Shown: in pieces, positions 1 to 11,931 of the stretch
Numbering within the stretch: the stretch's first letter is position 1
How the letters are laid out: each line of letters starts with the position of its first letter
DNA from: Trametes villosa
Taxonomy: Eukaryota > Basidiomycota > Agaricomycetes > Polyporales > Polyporaceae
Assembly (NCBI GenBank): GCA_002964805.2
Contig: PUDQ02000056.1
Span: 248,001 to 312,000 of the forward strand
Direction of reading: 5' to 3'
Length of the DNA stretch: 64,000 nucleotides
Translations under genes and position numbers: made by a program
Notes under the pieces: generated by a model
Databases searched by the model: none
What the model was told of the DNA's origin: nothing
What the model saw: only the letters and a program-made list of their open reading frames with translations

Positions 1-297
1 ATCTTTGACGGCGCGGCGAGCCTCCCTTGAGCGTCGAGAGCCAGTGTTTCGGATTGTGTTACTTCATCACTTGTCCGATGGGTTGAGGGTTTGTTGGGTG
101 CGATGTGTAGCGGTGTATTTGGTGGAATATCAGTATGAGAATCGTTTGCTTGGCACCGGTACCCCTTCTCCCTGTGAACGCATGCAGACACTTCAGTGTT
201 ATCGGGGCAGATAATTGCGTAATGTCTGCTGAATCAGGTCTGGACCAGGACGTACTGAAGGAAACCAGGGAGCATGTGAGCTCCAGCAAAAATGTAA

Positions 298-370
298 TGC
301 CAGGAGCGTGGATTGAACACGCGACCTCCAGAACTTCAGTCTGTTGCTCTCCCAGCTGAGCTATCCCGGC
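298..370 (-). tRNA. tRNA-Phe(GAA)
   Basis: The minus strand folds into a full intronless cloverleaf: acceptor GCCGGGA paired with TCCTGGC, a GCTC/GAGC D-stem, anticodon loop CTGAAGT (anticodon GAA) and T-stem GCGTG/CACGC. Pair 27-43 is an A-G mismatch. A run of five T follows the 3' end, as expected for RNA polymerase III. It is one of seven identical copies in the window. Confidence 0.97.
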
Positions 371-558
371 GATGAGATTCTCACTTTGCATGCCACTTCG
401 TCGCAGTTTGACACTCGTACAGCAACTTGACGACCTCCACTGACTCTTAGTCCGATTCGACTGCGACCTCCTTCGTTCGGAACAAGTTGCTCTTCCACCT
501 TCATTCCCAAAAGGTTTCCATCGTAGTGGAAGATGCAAACTGTGGCATAAATGTCATT

Positions 559-2314
559 ATGTCCCCCTCAAATAGTCCCCCCAACCTGGCCACGACCTCA
601 GGCTGGTTCTTGCAGAACATCGTTCAAAGGATCTGCTCGCACTCTGATGATCCTACTTTGCTCTCACTTTCTCGAACGTCCCGGGCTCTTTCTCATCCAG
701 CGTTGCGATATATTTGGTACTCACTCCCGTCGTTTGCGCCGTTATTTCTCACCCTACCCGAGGATGCATTGAAATGGGTAGAGGACAACCACGGTTACAC
801 GAAAATTGTGAGGAGTCTCCAAAGTTGAACTTACTAGTACTGACTACAGCTTAACCTAGGAAGTGACTCGCGAACTCTTTGACGAGGACCTCGCGCGGTA
901 TCGGTACTATGCGCCGCTCATTCACTACATCTCAGCGATGTCTATTCCCCACTACGACGCAGCTCTCGGTGCATGGGAAGCTCTTGAACGAGCCGGTCCC
1001 GGCCCACTCCCCAACTTGCGCGAGGTCGACTTGTTCGTGGGCCTCCGGCTGCAGGATTTCATGTCCCCGCCTTTCTACTTCCTTCTCGGGCGCGGCCTCC
1101 GAAGTGTACAGCTGCGGCTCATTCATGTCCGCGGCTGGCCTCTACACCCAGATCCCGGTCTCAACAGGTTGCTCGCGTCTCTTCCGCAGTCGTCACCCCA
1201 AGCTTCGACGTTCATCCTCGAGGCGTCCCCTCGGTCTCTATACGCGGCAGATGAGGTGTCGCAAGCAGTGCTACGGCTCTCGAACCTCGTTCATCTCACC
1301 GTGATTGGCATCCCGCTCGCCCCCCGCGTCCTCACTCATCTGTGCAGTCTACCCCGACTCAATAACTTCAAATTTCGTGCTCAATCAGACGACTACCCCG
1401 AAGCCGTCACGTCGGAGCTGGTACCCCCCGGTTGTAATCCGCTTTCCGTGCTGGTGCACCTCACTATCGACTCTGATTCGGCTCAATGCGTTACCCGACT
1501 GTTGCTCGTCCTTCAGCCCCCGGAGCTCTCCTCTCTCAAAATTGAGCTGTCTAACCGCCCTCCTATCGATGACTTGCCTGCGCTTTCCTCCGCCGTAGCC
1601 GCGCTGCCCTGCAAATCCCTTCTCCGCGAGCTCGCGTTCGGCTTTCCCGGGAGTCCCTATGCGCCCGCCGTCCACGGCACCGCTCTTCCACACGCCATCC
1701 TCGCGCCGCTCCAGACGATCCCGAATATCCACACGTTCCGCCTGTACGGGGACTATTACGCCGCGGTCAAGGACGATGAGCTCGCCGAGATGGCGCACGC
1801 ATGGCCGTGCCTCCGGGTATTCCTCCTGTGCGACCAGGCCGCAGGCCCGGCACACGCGACGCTCGCGGGTCTCCTCGACCTCGCGCGGCACTGCACGGAC
1901 CTGGAGGAGCTGCACGTCCCGCTCGCGGACATCACGCGGGCAGAATGCGAGGCCATTCTGAGCCGCGCGCCCGACCCCGGGTTCGACTGCGCGACGCTCG
2001 AGCCGGTGGCGCGGTGCGAGGTGTGGAGGCTCGGCGTGGGCAGGGCGGCCATCGAGGAGCGCGACGTGCCCGCGTTCGCGGCGGTGCTAAGCATGGTGTT
2101 CCCGCGCGTCGAGCGGGTGCAGCATTGCTGGCGGCAGCCGCTGTTCACCGGCGAAGAGGATGTGGAGGCGCAGGTGGCGCAGGAGGCGCAGGTTGAGGCC
2201 ATGCGCGGGCGGTATTTCGATGTGATGGACGCGGTGCCTGCGTTGGTCTCGGTGAGGAGGGAAGAGCAGCGCTATGCAATCAGGACGTTGTATAACGCAG
2301 GGCGTGTGTCATAA
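559..2314 (+). CDS. F-box / LRR-like protein
   Basis: Two exons, 559-807 and 860-2314, joined in phase 0 across a 52-base intron (GTGAGG...CCTAG, CTGAC branch site), give 567 aa. Residues about 15-55 match the F-box-like motif of agaricomycete adaptors: a leucine-rich helix, then LSLSRTSRALSHPALRYIW. The rest is a leucine-rich solenoid with repeated 'LxxLxxL...L' spacing, consistent with LRR-type substrate recognition. The family is known to bind Skp1 in SCF ubiquitin ligases; the target is unknown. ATG 559 is chosen because it opens the frame containing the F-box and splices cleanly into the long exon. These proteins are highly multiplied in mushrooms, so no orthologue can be named. Confidence 0.85.
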
Positions 2315-3149
2315 GAGCCCCACATCCCTACTTCGTCTTTCTTGGATCTGAGTATATTCTGGTGGTACTCTACATTCCCTACTTCGTCGGCCTTCGAAGA
2401 ACATCACTCGCCCCCCGCGTTGTACAATTTCCTCACTAGGACTCATATACCGACGGCCTCCGTGGCACTGAGCGAGTGCCGAAGTTCGAGGAGCGGTTTG
2501 CGCTAAGCTAGTGCCAGAGTCCACTCAAGCGTGTATCTTCCTCCGATCCGCCGTCGCTCTCATTGACATGTAGAGTGGGAGCAAACAGCATTGGTAGCCG
2601 CTTTCCACACCGCAGAGCTGGCGGTACAACGGCGGCGTGGGGGTGGTCCTCACAGACCGGTACTTACCTGATCTGGCTGGAGGTCGCCGCGATGAAGCCG
2701 TGACGCAGGCGTGCACCTGGCGGGGAGCACGGTACCCGTTCCCCGCCGACTATGGGGCGGTTAAGCTGGCAGCTGTGATGTTAGGCATATCCCGAGCGAA
2801 CGAGTCCCGACTGAGTGAGCTCGGGTGGGGGCTGGCGGAAGACGGCAGAGTAGGCGTGGTATTCACAAATCGAGGTATTCAACAGCAGTGGTATGACATT
2901 CAGCATAGCAAAACGAGGCGTAGGCAGCAAATACAAGACAAAACATTCGAGAAGATATAGCCAGGCAGCGGTGACGACGAGTCGAGCATAGAACACATCA
3001 ATGACAAATCGCAAGGAATAGCAGTGGGGACAGACGCGGGCACAGGGTCAACGTTGCGGCTACGGGCGTGAAGTGAAGGGATTGTTGAGAAATGCTGATA
3101 CCAGCTGGACAAGGACACTCAGGCACGCACCATGAAGACTTTTAGTCAC
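2315..3149. other. Intergenic, no gene recognised
   Basis: This 835-base interval separates the convergent F-box gene and coiled-coil gene. A 107-codon plus-strand frame at 2637-2960 shows no recognisable motif and starts without context, so it is not called. No tRNA or repeat was seen. Confidence 0.5.
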
Positions 3150-4389
3150 CTAAATATTGGCGTGATCTCCCGGTTTGCCATGTAGTGCACGGAGCTCAGC
3201 AACCTCGGCGGTCAGCGCAGCAATCGCGGCGTCCTTCGCAGCAAGCGCGGTATCCTTCGCAGCAAGCGCGGTATCCTTCGCAGCAAGCGCGGTATCCTTC
3301 GCAGCAAGCGCAGCGTCCTTCGCAGCACTTTCGGCGACCTGGGCATTGCTCGATAAGTAGAGAGTCTTCTGCAGACATGTATGTGACACTCACTGTAGCC
3401 GCGAGGCGGAGAGCATTGGTGCGTACTTCCTCCAACAGTTTTTCCAGAACCCGAAGTCTCGAAATGAAGAGGCTCTTCATCTCGGCTTCGTAGAGCTTGT
3501 TGAGCTCCTTTGACGTGACGACCTCGAAGAGACTCCAAAACGTGCCGGCTGTGCTGACCTCGACTACGGACTGTTGATCGGGTTGGGTCTCATACGCAAG
3601 ATCAACACCAATACTGCGTGCCGCCGCCACGGCGTCGTCGTCGGCGCAACGAGTAAGTAGGCAGTAAAGCATTCCAGCGAACCAATAGCACTGGCGTTTG
3701 GTGAGGATATAGAAGGGGGATTGCGTGTTCAGGGCGGTAGCAGCGGCGACGAGGTTGTTGAGGTGAGGGGCGTCGGTCGCCTTGAACTCGTGGTCGAATA
3801 CAAGCCGGTCGTCTTTCCGCTCTTGATTTCCGGACGACTCGAAGACGAGCGAATCGAGGGCAGGAATGCCCGCCGCGGGCGAGGAGGACTCGGAGAGGGT
3901 GCTGACGAAGCCGGCGGCGTGCCTCTTCACCGTGTTGTCGTCGGGATGGACCGAACGCTCCGCGACGATTCTACCGAGAGGAGTACGCAGCCACGCATCC
4001 CCGGGCTCGTCGCCGACGGGGCGAACCGCAACGAATATCCGGAGGTACTCGTGCTCTGAGTTCGATTTCCGCTTCAGGAGCTGCACTCTAGAGATGTAGA
4101 GCCGAGGGACGAGGTCGGGCTCCCCTGACTCGTAATTGGCGTGTTCGGCGGAACCCCTGCAAGCGCGGAGGTAGTGGTCTGTGAAGGTGGACACATCGTA
4201 GGGGTGATCTGGTGGGACGTAAAGCAGCGAGAAAAGGGACGGAGAGTTTGCCATCGGGCGGCGAAGGAGGCGGAGGGCGAGCACTCTCAGTTTCACGGAC
4301 CAAGCGGTGAGCATGGTGTGCTGCCGGGGAGGGAGTCTATGTATGATTGGCACTGGCGGGGCCGGAGAGGTCGACTTCGATCCTGGCAT
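3150..4389 (-). CDS. Uncharacterised protein with C-terminal coiled coil
   Basis: Exons 3394-4389 and 3150-3338 are joined in phase 0 across a 55-base GT-AG intron and give 394 aa. The first 330 residues are not recognised. They are soluble-looking and include a cysteine/tryptophan segment (QCYWFAGMLYCLLTRC) and an amphipathic helix (KSLFISRLRVLEKLLEEV) that leads into the tail. The second exon is an alanine-rich heptad array, AAKDTAL repeated five times, ending in a leucine-bearing helix; it should form a coiled coil and so an oligomer. The heptads are encoded by 21-base tandem repeats. The start at 4389 is the first ATG of the frame; ATGs at residues 26 and 46 are alternatives. No function can be assigned. 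Confidence 0.75.
3217..3336. repeat. 21-base tandem repeat within a coding exon
   Basis: Five full 21-base units (3217-3237, 3238-3258, 3259-3279, 3280-3300, 3301-3321) and a partial sixth are present. Units 2-4 are identical (GCAGCAAGCGCGGTATCCTT plus C). One unit equals exactly one coiled-coil heptad, so copy-number change keeps the reading frame. Confidence 0.95.
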
Positions 4390-5132
4390 CGTCCAGAATC
4401 AGCGTGCGAGGTGCGAGGTGTCAGTGTACGCGGTTTGCGCACGGCAAGAGCACCAAGGAAGGACGCAGACGATCGGGGCGCAGATAGTCACCAGGCTACG
4501 TCGTTTCGCCCGGCGTGGCTAGACACTGCGATAGACGAGAATGTACGACGTGCGAGTCGAAGTTACGTTCAACGTTCGTCAACGCGAGGCATTCATGATC
4601 AGCCCTTTCCTACTCCGCCATTTTCGGAACGTCGTTCTCTCCAGTCTAAATCCGCCAAATCTGCTGGTTCTTCCCCCTCCCCCCCGCGAAGTGGGCCACC
4701 ACCACGCTCGAACGCCGATTACGCAAATGTATCCATCCTGCAGCTGAGGGTACGGATCGCGCTGCCGTACATATATACATTATCAAAATAGAACTACTGC
4801 GGCGAGCGCCTCCGATAGCCTGGGCTATAGAGCGGTACGACTGCGTGTGGGCAGGGCACCCGCACGCTCCAAGCTCCTTGAGCCGCGAGCGGACGGGAGG
4901 TTTGATCGGATTGGTCTCTCAAAACGCTATTCATCTATGGCGGAGCAATGCCGCACCTACGAAGGAAACAGCAAATTCGACAATTGTAAGCTACGACTAC
5001 AATGGTACAAGCATATCGACGACTATAACAAGATATAGCGTAGCGTACTGTATCAGCACAAGAGCATGCGGCGACGCATGCCACCAGGAAGTATACACGG
5101 GGAGCAAATATAAATGTCCACGTACAGCAAGC
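4390..5132. other. Intergenic, likely promoter of the coiled-coil gene
   Basis: This interval lies between the 5' end of the coiled-coil gene and the 3' end of the cysteine-module gene, both on the minus strand. An AT-rich stretch with TATATA near 4768-4786 is the only promoter-like signal. No supported gene. Confidence 0.4.
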
Positions 5133-8100
5133 TCACCCAACGAGACGGAAGCGGACCATGATGCGCTGCCCGGGGAAGAGCGCGTGTCGGCGGTCCCACG
5201 CGACGTACACCTGCAGCTCCCCCACCATCTTCACCAGGATCGTGCCGGTTTGCCCCTGATCTTCCGGAGACTCGCCCTTCGGCGTGCCCTCCGCGGACGA
5301 AGCAGGCGCCAGAGGGATCTGCGCGCCGTACAAAGAGCGCAAGACAGCGATGACCGAGTTCTCCGGCCCTGCGTTGACCGCAACAGGACTACACACCCCC
5401 ATGAGCCACCACACACCAGCACTACAGATGAACGGATACGCACGCGAAGTTGAGCCCCAAGCCGGCCTGGACGTTGCGCACGACACACTGCACGAGCGCG
5501 TCGACGAGCCCGCCGGACGGGTCCGCGACGATCGAGTACTCGCCGTCGAAGCGGAACACGATCGGATTCCGGTTCAGCGTCGATGGGGTGGCGTCGCCAT
5601 GCGCCGCCTGCTGCTGCTGCGCCTTGAAGCGCAGGTAGAGCGCCTGCGCGAGCGTGAACTCGCTGAAGCGCGCGCGGAAGGCGTCCAGGAGTGCGGCGAA
5701 GTGCTGGTATGCGGGCTGTGGGGCCGATGGCTCGTGTCAAGGGACTTCTGGTGGGACGCATACGACGCAGGGTACGCACCACTGTGGGGAGCAGCTTTTC
5801 CAGCCCCGAGCTTGAGGGTGTCTGCAGAGCTGGCGCCTTTTTGGCAGCCTTCTTGGAGCGGGCGGCGAGCTTCCGGAGGGCGAGCGCCGCGGCGAGGGGT
5901 ATATCCTCCTCGTCATCGTCGTCGTCGCCGTCGTCTGGCAGATCGAGCGGGAGCGAACGAGATAATCTCGCTCGGTTGCGGGCATCCACCCGACACGGCG
6001 GGCACGTCTTGTAGCTGTAAGTCGCCTCTGGTGGGATGAGCCGCTTACAGTGCTTGGCGCGGCAGTTCCTGTAGCCTGGTGGCCGGTCAGCCACCCGCTC
6101 TTGCGTCAGACAGCAGCATATCAGCTCACCAGTCAGGTCGCCGTCGGGCGGCATCTACGCATTCAACCTCAACAATACGCACATAGATTTATGAGCGAAA
6201 CACGTACCTCGACGACCATACCCGGGTCCTCCGCCTTATCCAGTATGACGGTCCCGGCCTGCCTCCGATGCCGCAGCAGCAGCCGTTTCCGCATCGCGCA
6301 CGTATGGCAGAACCGCAGGCGCGTGTTCGCCAGGAGCAGGTTCATGCACCGCGTGACGCCGCAGATCCCGCGGGGCTTCGGCGGCGGCTTCGGCGGCGGC
6401 CAGGGAGCCTGCGGGACGAGGTCGGTGTCCTTCGGCTGTCGACGCAGAGAATCAGCTGGCTGCAGGTAGGAGGCAGGAATGCAAAGGGGCTGACGCACCG
6501 TTGGCGGAACCTCGTCTTCGCTGTCAATCTCGGACTCGCCCATATCGGTCAGGTCCTCGAGCGGGGTGAGGTCGGACTCGTCCGAGTCCCACATCAGGGC
6601 CGCTTGGCGCGTCAGGTCTTCGAGCGTAAGCCGGTTGGTTCGCGCACCATAGCCAGGCGAGGACGACTCAGCGTCGGACGAGTCTTCATCGGACGAGTCC
6701 TCGTCGCTCTCGGATGATACAGGAGGGGGAGGACGCGGGGGATGCAATATAAGCCTGATCCGTGGTCGGGGAAGGATGGCGGGTTTCTGCTCTTCTGGAC
6801 TCTGTGCGAGGGGCGGGAGATCCAAGGATGGCAAAGGGGGAGTCAACGGTGCCTGTGCAACATGGAGGGCGGGTTCCGGATCCGCAACGACAGGAGGGTC
6901 TGCTGCCTCAGGAACAAGCACAGGGAGAGGTATAGCCGGGGCTGCAGGTTCGGGAGGAGAGGGTACGGCAAATGTCTCATTAAGAGGAGTTGTTGAGCTA
7001 CGCTTGCGCGCGACCACAGCCGAGAGAGGCTCCTCGTCATCCGATGAGCCGTCGCTGAGCAGCATGGTTGCTGTGGTTGCCGACGGCTTGACCTCCAGCT
7101 TTCCGCGATCGGCAAAGGCTTTCGCGGGCAACTTGAAGGTCAGCGGACGCGGGTTGCTGACGCTTCGCTCTCCCTCTACTGCCCGCGCTGCAGGCTTAGA
7201 TGTCGAAGACGATGGATCCGTAACAGGCTTCACCGCGGAAACACTTTCGGGCTCAGTCCAACCGGCAACGACCAAACCCGCAGCGCTGGCCACTTCATGC
7301 TTGACGGCTTTTTCCTTCTCCTTCCCCTTGTCCACCTTCGGAGGGTCCGGCGTGACGGTCGCGCTGAGGCCCGCGACGCGTGCGCGGAACTGCTTCCTCC
7401 ACAGCAGGAAGCCGCAGTCCGTGCAGAACTGGCCCCGAGACTCGGGCGGAAGGACACGTCCGCAGCTCAGCGACACGCAGGTGCGCTCTTTCGGCGGGTC
7501 GGGGGGCTTAGGCGCCAACGTGCGTCTGCGCTTCCTCGGAGCTGCGTCGTCCATCTGCGCGGCGTGCGCAATCTGGGCGTCGCATAAGCACGGAGGGCGC
7601 TGTTGTGGTGCAGGAAATGACGTACCATCGGCGGGATCGTGGTGTGATTCCTCGGGCGCACGATCTTAATGACAACATGAGGACCGTGGGGTAGGTACAT
7701 ATGCACGAGTACGTACCGGGACGGCGTCTTCGAGTGCTATGTTAAGCGGACTTGACTTTCCGCGCGCGTGCTACAGACAGAGGTGAGTATATGCGCTCAC
7801 AAGAGGCTCTACCGCAGATTATACCTGGGCTCCAGGGTGTACGTCGCCCGAGCTTGAGACGACAATGCTCTCCGCGGGGGTGCGGCCGCTCTGCGGCATA
7901 GCAAAGGGCTGCGCAACCGTACGCACAACCGGGGGCTGACTACGCCAGCTAGGAGCTTGACGCATAGAGAGCGGGCGCGGTACCAGAATCTCGCCACGAG
8001 GACCATAATGCGGCTCATACACCGGCGGAGAACGGACCTGCGGCGCATACGCCGACGAAGGCAACAAGGGCCTGAAGTGCGGGTCCGGCAGCGCGCCCTG

Positions 8101-8926
8101 TTGCGCGTGAAGGGCGCGCAGGTGGTCCGGGTGAACGAGGGACATCGCCTCTTCCGCGGTGACCCTGTGCAGGGAGGAAGCCGCGGGTAATGGCACGAGC
8201 TTGTGCGTGTACTGGTGGGCGGGCCTGTCCGCGGGCGGGCCCATGACCGAAAAGGGGGGCGGCTGAGGCAGCAGGATGCCAGATTGGGCGGCGAGGGCGC
8301 GTTGGCGGCACAGGGCGCATACGTGCAGCTCCCCCGACTTCGCGACGGATGCGCTTACTGTCATCGCTGCGGTACATGTTTCGCACTGGACCGTCTGCAG
8401 AAAATTAGTGTGAGCTTATCGTATCATTGCGGGTTTCTATATGCGTAGTACGCGCGGCAGAAGCACAATGAAACAACCTGTACATGTCGAAGGTCGGGGA
8501 ATCTCCTTTGTTATGCGACTGCACGGAGCCGCGCTAGGTTTTGGTACGCGACTCGAAGCTTGACCTCACCAACAGCACGACATACGCACAGAGATGCACC
8601 ATTCGGAACGTGGAATAGATGGGACTCACCACCGAACGCGGCTTGCTATCCCTCCTGCATGCCCGACAACGATGCCATTTCCATCCCGGCGGTAGCACGT
8701 TCTTGCACGACTCGCTAGCGCACGGACGCGTAACATTGGCGAGTCCGAGCGACCCCGTCGCATTCGCACCTGCGCGTTTCTTTGTCTTGACCCGTGCACC
8801 TTCAGTCGACGCTGCAAGTTTCTTGGAAGTGCCTGTCCTGGCTCCGGCTGGAGCAGGCGCGATGGTCGGCGCTTGCGATATCGAGCGCGGCGCGTCGAGC
8901 GCGACGGAGGAGCCGGACGCGTTCAT
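5133..8926 (-). CDS. Large protein with repeated four-cysteine modules and a conserved C-terminal domain
   Basis: Nine exons: 8630-8926, 7825-8394, 7717-7770, 7626-7664, 6208-7572, 6130-6154, 5780-6075, 5444-5715, 5133-5388. They keep frame throughout and give 1057 aa. Four modules read C-x4-C-x12 (or 14)-C-x2-C, at residues about 69-90, 352-373, 724-745 and 788-811; three carry LPP or IPP after the second cysteine. A fifth, C-x2-C-x18-C-x2-C, spans 103-128. Such spacing suggests zinc-binding fingers. A basic patch (PRKRRR) and long Ser/Pro/acidic linkers suggest a nuclear, disordered scaffold. The last 180 residues are ordered-looking (an alpha/beta stretch ending in MVRFRLVG). The family is not recognised. 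The first intron (8395-8629, 235 bases) is long for this genome and may hide a small exon. ATG 8926 is the only in-frame start after an upstream stop. Confidence 0.72.
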
Positions 8927-9211
8927 GCGGGGCGACGGCGCGAGCTCGCGGTCTGCGCACAACCTGCGCCCTGCCCGCCCCCGTCAGCGTGTTTCCGCGC
9001 GCGAAAAAAGTGCGACGCACCTGGCACCAAGCGATCGTCACGCGTCAGGTCAATGTGCAAACCGCACTCCTATTTCCGCGATAGGCCTCCGGATGTCGGC
9101 ACGGGCTGCGTCTGCGTCTGCGCCGTCGCGGCCGCGGGGTGGATGCGCTGGGGCTCGTCGCTGCGTGCGACGTCCTCGGCGGCGTGCTGGGCGTCGGCGA
9201 GAGGAAACGTG

Positions 9212-9763
9212 TAGTGTTGGGGGCAAATGCTCCCGGAGGCGCTCGCCGGCGAGTGGCAAATGGCGGGCTCTCCGGGGCCCTGGCGAGTGGGTGGCAAATG
9301 TGGCGAGTGGTGGCAAATGCTCAAAGCTCAAGTTTTTCGCGTTTTGAGCGCGTTCCAATCCCGTTTTTCGTCTTTCCCGCCCATCCCTGTCAATTTGCGG
9401 CATTCCGGGGCTTGTTTTGCAGAGGTATCATGTCTAAACCGCCGCGGCGGGGTTGCGGGCCTCAAGATATGGGCGTCTCGGTTTAGGCGCCAAGGTGCGC
9501 CAGAAGCGAAACGCCCACTATCATCCCGCATGTCTTGCATTTGACTCACCCTACAGTTGAGCAGCAGCGTTTCCATCGCTATTATGTCACCGAATGCCCA
9601 CTCACTCGCCCAGTCAAGACGTCTAGCGCACTTTAGACATCATAGGCGCCCGGCACTCGCCAGCAAGTGCCAGGACCCCCGGAAATCCTCGCCATTTGCC
9701 ATGCATTTGCCAGGGGTGGCACGTGCCACTTGGCGAGGTGGCGAGCATTTGCCAACAACACTA
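9212..9763. mobile_element. Non-autonomous hAT-like element (MITE), 552 bp
   Basis: The ends are inverted repeats (TAGTGTTGGGGGCAAATGCT at the left against TAGTGTTGTTGGCAAATGCT read inward from the right). The element is bounded by a perfect 8-bp target-site duplication, GAAACGTG, at 9204-9211 and 9764-9771. An 8-bp duplication and a TAGTG-type terminus are hAT hallmarks. Subterminal GGCAAATG motifs occur four times at the left (9222, 9255, 9293, 9312) and inverted three times at the right (9693, 9704, 9746), as expected for transposase binding sites. There is no transposase frame inside. It lies 286 bp upstream of the cysteine-module gene start. Confidence 0.9.
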
Positions 9764-10198
9764 GAAACGTGCAAGGCGTCGGGTCTCCAGGGTGGCTTGG
9801 GCAGGGTCCGTCCCAAAATGTTTTAGATCGGGTGCCCGAGGATACGGGGAAAATAAAATCCGGAAATTCGTTCGGGCGTCCCGACGTCCGTTTTTGTCAG
9901 ATGCCGTCGATCGTGCCCTTCGGCGTCGCACGTCGCGACTCGCAACTCGCGAGAGACGACGTGCATCAACGGTAGTGTCAGGGTCGGCGAATCGAAGGGC
10001 TTGGTAGGGTCGCAAAGAGCAACCGGTCATCCGAACACGGACGCAGTACATGTGCGCATATACCGTCTCCGTATATCCACGACCTTGTATATTGTGCAAT
10101 CTGACCCAAGCTACTTGAACAGTCTAGTGATACATCGGTCCAGGCACGGTACAGCCTACATGCCTGCTGACTTCAAGAACATCCTCACGCACAACCGC
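9764..10198. other. Intergenic, no gene recognised
   Basis: Sequence between the transposable element and the 3' end of the Shp1/p47 gene. No motif, tRNA or supported frame was seen. Confidence 0.4.
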
Positions 10199-11787
10199 TC
10201 AGGTCCACCGCTGGACGACCACGCTGTTCGCTAGCTTTGCTGCCTCGATAGACTGCGTCTCGTCTTCCAAGTCGCGGTTGGGGAACGTCGTCATGATCAC
10301 GTATGGACGGGCGTTGTTCTCGGGTCGCGAGCTGCGAGAGCGAGGGAAAGAGATGAGTGCCAACTGCAGAGAAATAAACTGCGAGGACATACGCGTTGAT
10401 GAAATTGCGGATGTCGCCCACGGTATGCGTCAAGTTCATCCGAGCAACCATCCTACAGAGCTGTGTCAGCACGCCGTGGGACGAGCATACATCCGGCGAT
10501 ACTCACCTTGTCCCGTCCGCCAACCGGATCTGTACGCTCGTCGTCGGTTTCGTCTGGTCGACCTCGAAACGGGTGCTGATACTATCCGCCGTCCGCTGAG
10601 TCGGCAACGAGCTGCTGCCGCCTGCGCTCGCAGCAGGGAAACCGCCAGGCATTCCACTCGCGGTCGCGGTTGCGCTCCCACTTGCTCCAGGCGCAACATC
10701 TGGGACAGGAGAGCCGAGACGATGGCCCTGGCCTGCGAACACCCGCGCCTGGCGCGCGCCCGGGGAGGGCACGTAGTCTTCGCTCAGGCGCTTCACGACG
10801 CGCAGCTCGACGGGCTGGCCGGGGGAGACGTTCAAGATGTGCGGGGGAGCGCGTCTGGTGCGACAGCGCGTGAGTACTGTGGCGTCGACGTGGACGTGGG
10901 GAATATGTCACGCACCCCGAGTTGATCTCAGCCAGGATCTGCTCGTTTGCCGGGTCGTCGTAGCGCATGAGCTCCCCGTCTTCGACCGTGAAGCCGTCGC
11001 GCCAGAACGTCAGATGGCGGATAGCCGTCTCCTCCTCGGGTTCTGTGGACCATCAGCCAGGGCATAGCACGCACAGGCCCATGAAACTCACCAGCAGCAG
11101 GGGCGTCCGGGTCGGGGATGAACTGACTCTGGACTTCATCGCTTCCCAGAGTATGACCACCTCCAAAGAACGCGTGTCCACGGGGAGGCGCCGGACCACT
11201 GCCGGGCGGAGGCTGGGGCGGGCCTGCTCTACCGCGCAAATCTCAGCATTTGACAGAGTAACCAAGGTAGGACAGACATACTCTGCAGCCCGCCTCAGCA
11301 GATCGCGAACGAGGTTCCCGCCAGGGACTGCGCCAGGCCGATCGGGGTTCTGCACAGAGATACCACTGCGACGCGTCAGCACCGATCTGCACCCAAGGCT
11401 CCGACATGAAACACACCTGCGTTCACCACCTGCATACCAGTTCTCACCCTGGTCCGCCCCGGGGCGCTCATCCTCCTCATCGTCGTCGTCATCCGGGTGC
11501 GCATGTCCGTGCCCTGAATGGCCGCCCGCGGGTGGTGCGCCGCCGCTCGCAATATCGCCGAGAGTCGCGATGCGCCGACCTCCTCCGCTGCTGTTGTTCC
11601 TGCCGCGCACACACAGTCAGGTTCACCAGACACATACTGTGGGGGAACGGTGCATTCAGGTGGCGCACCTGGAGGAATCCCCGGATCCGGATCCCCATGC
11701 GCCTACGCGGCCGATCCGGGGGCCGCTGTTCGACGGTAGGGTGAAGGGGCTGCGCGAGCTGCGTGCGCTGTTGTTTTCGTCGGACAT
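10199..11787 (-). CDS. SHP1: Shp1/p47 (NSFL1 cofactor), SEP and UBX domain protein
   Basis: Eight exons (11669-11787, 11417-11599, 11282-11365, 11092-11228, 10916-11042, 10507-10854, 10393-10452, 10199-10331) give 396 aa with every junction in frame. Family signatures appear in order: an ATLGDI segment and acidic run, [31 protein letters not shown], a SEP domain (about 170-260) ending [18 protein letters not shown], and a C-terminal UBX domain (about 315-396) with [32 protein letters not shown] and a VVVQRWT end. Shp1/p47 recruits Cdc48/p97 to ubiquitylated substrates and acts in membrane fusion, protein degradation and phosphatase-1 regulation. The N-terminal UBA domain of longer homologues is missing; the gene starts directly at the Ser-rich linker. 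Confidence 0.96.
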
Positions 11788-11931
11788 CTCGCAGATTTCT
11801 GCAGGGGATAGGTGGTGGAGGGTGGCAAAGCCAGTAAGACGCGTACGCCTGACGCGTTATGTCAATCCCAGTACCTGGGCCGCTGGATGGCGAGAAGAAT
11901 TGTGATTGTATCAAGCGACACGATCCACAAC

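Noticed and set aside
1385..2202. Long antisense and shifted frames over the F-box exon
   Set aside because: They shadow the F-box gene. GC-rich codons of the real frame suppress stops on the other frames, and no family motif or splice context supports them.
3185..3538. Arg/Gln-rich frames across the 21-base repeat
   Set aside because: A 21-base unit without stops stays open in several frames. Only the heptad frame joins in phase to the upstream exon through a proper intron.
9050..9403. Frames across the left end of the transposable element
   Set aside because: They run through the target-site duplication and terminal repeat of the element, so they cannot be a conserved coding unit.
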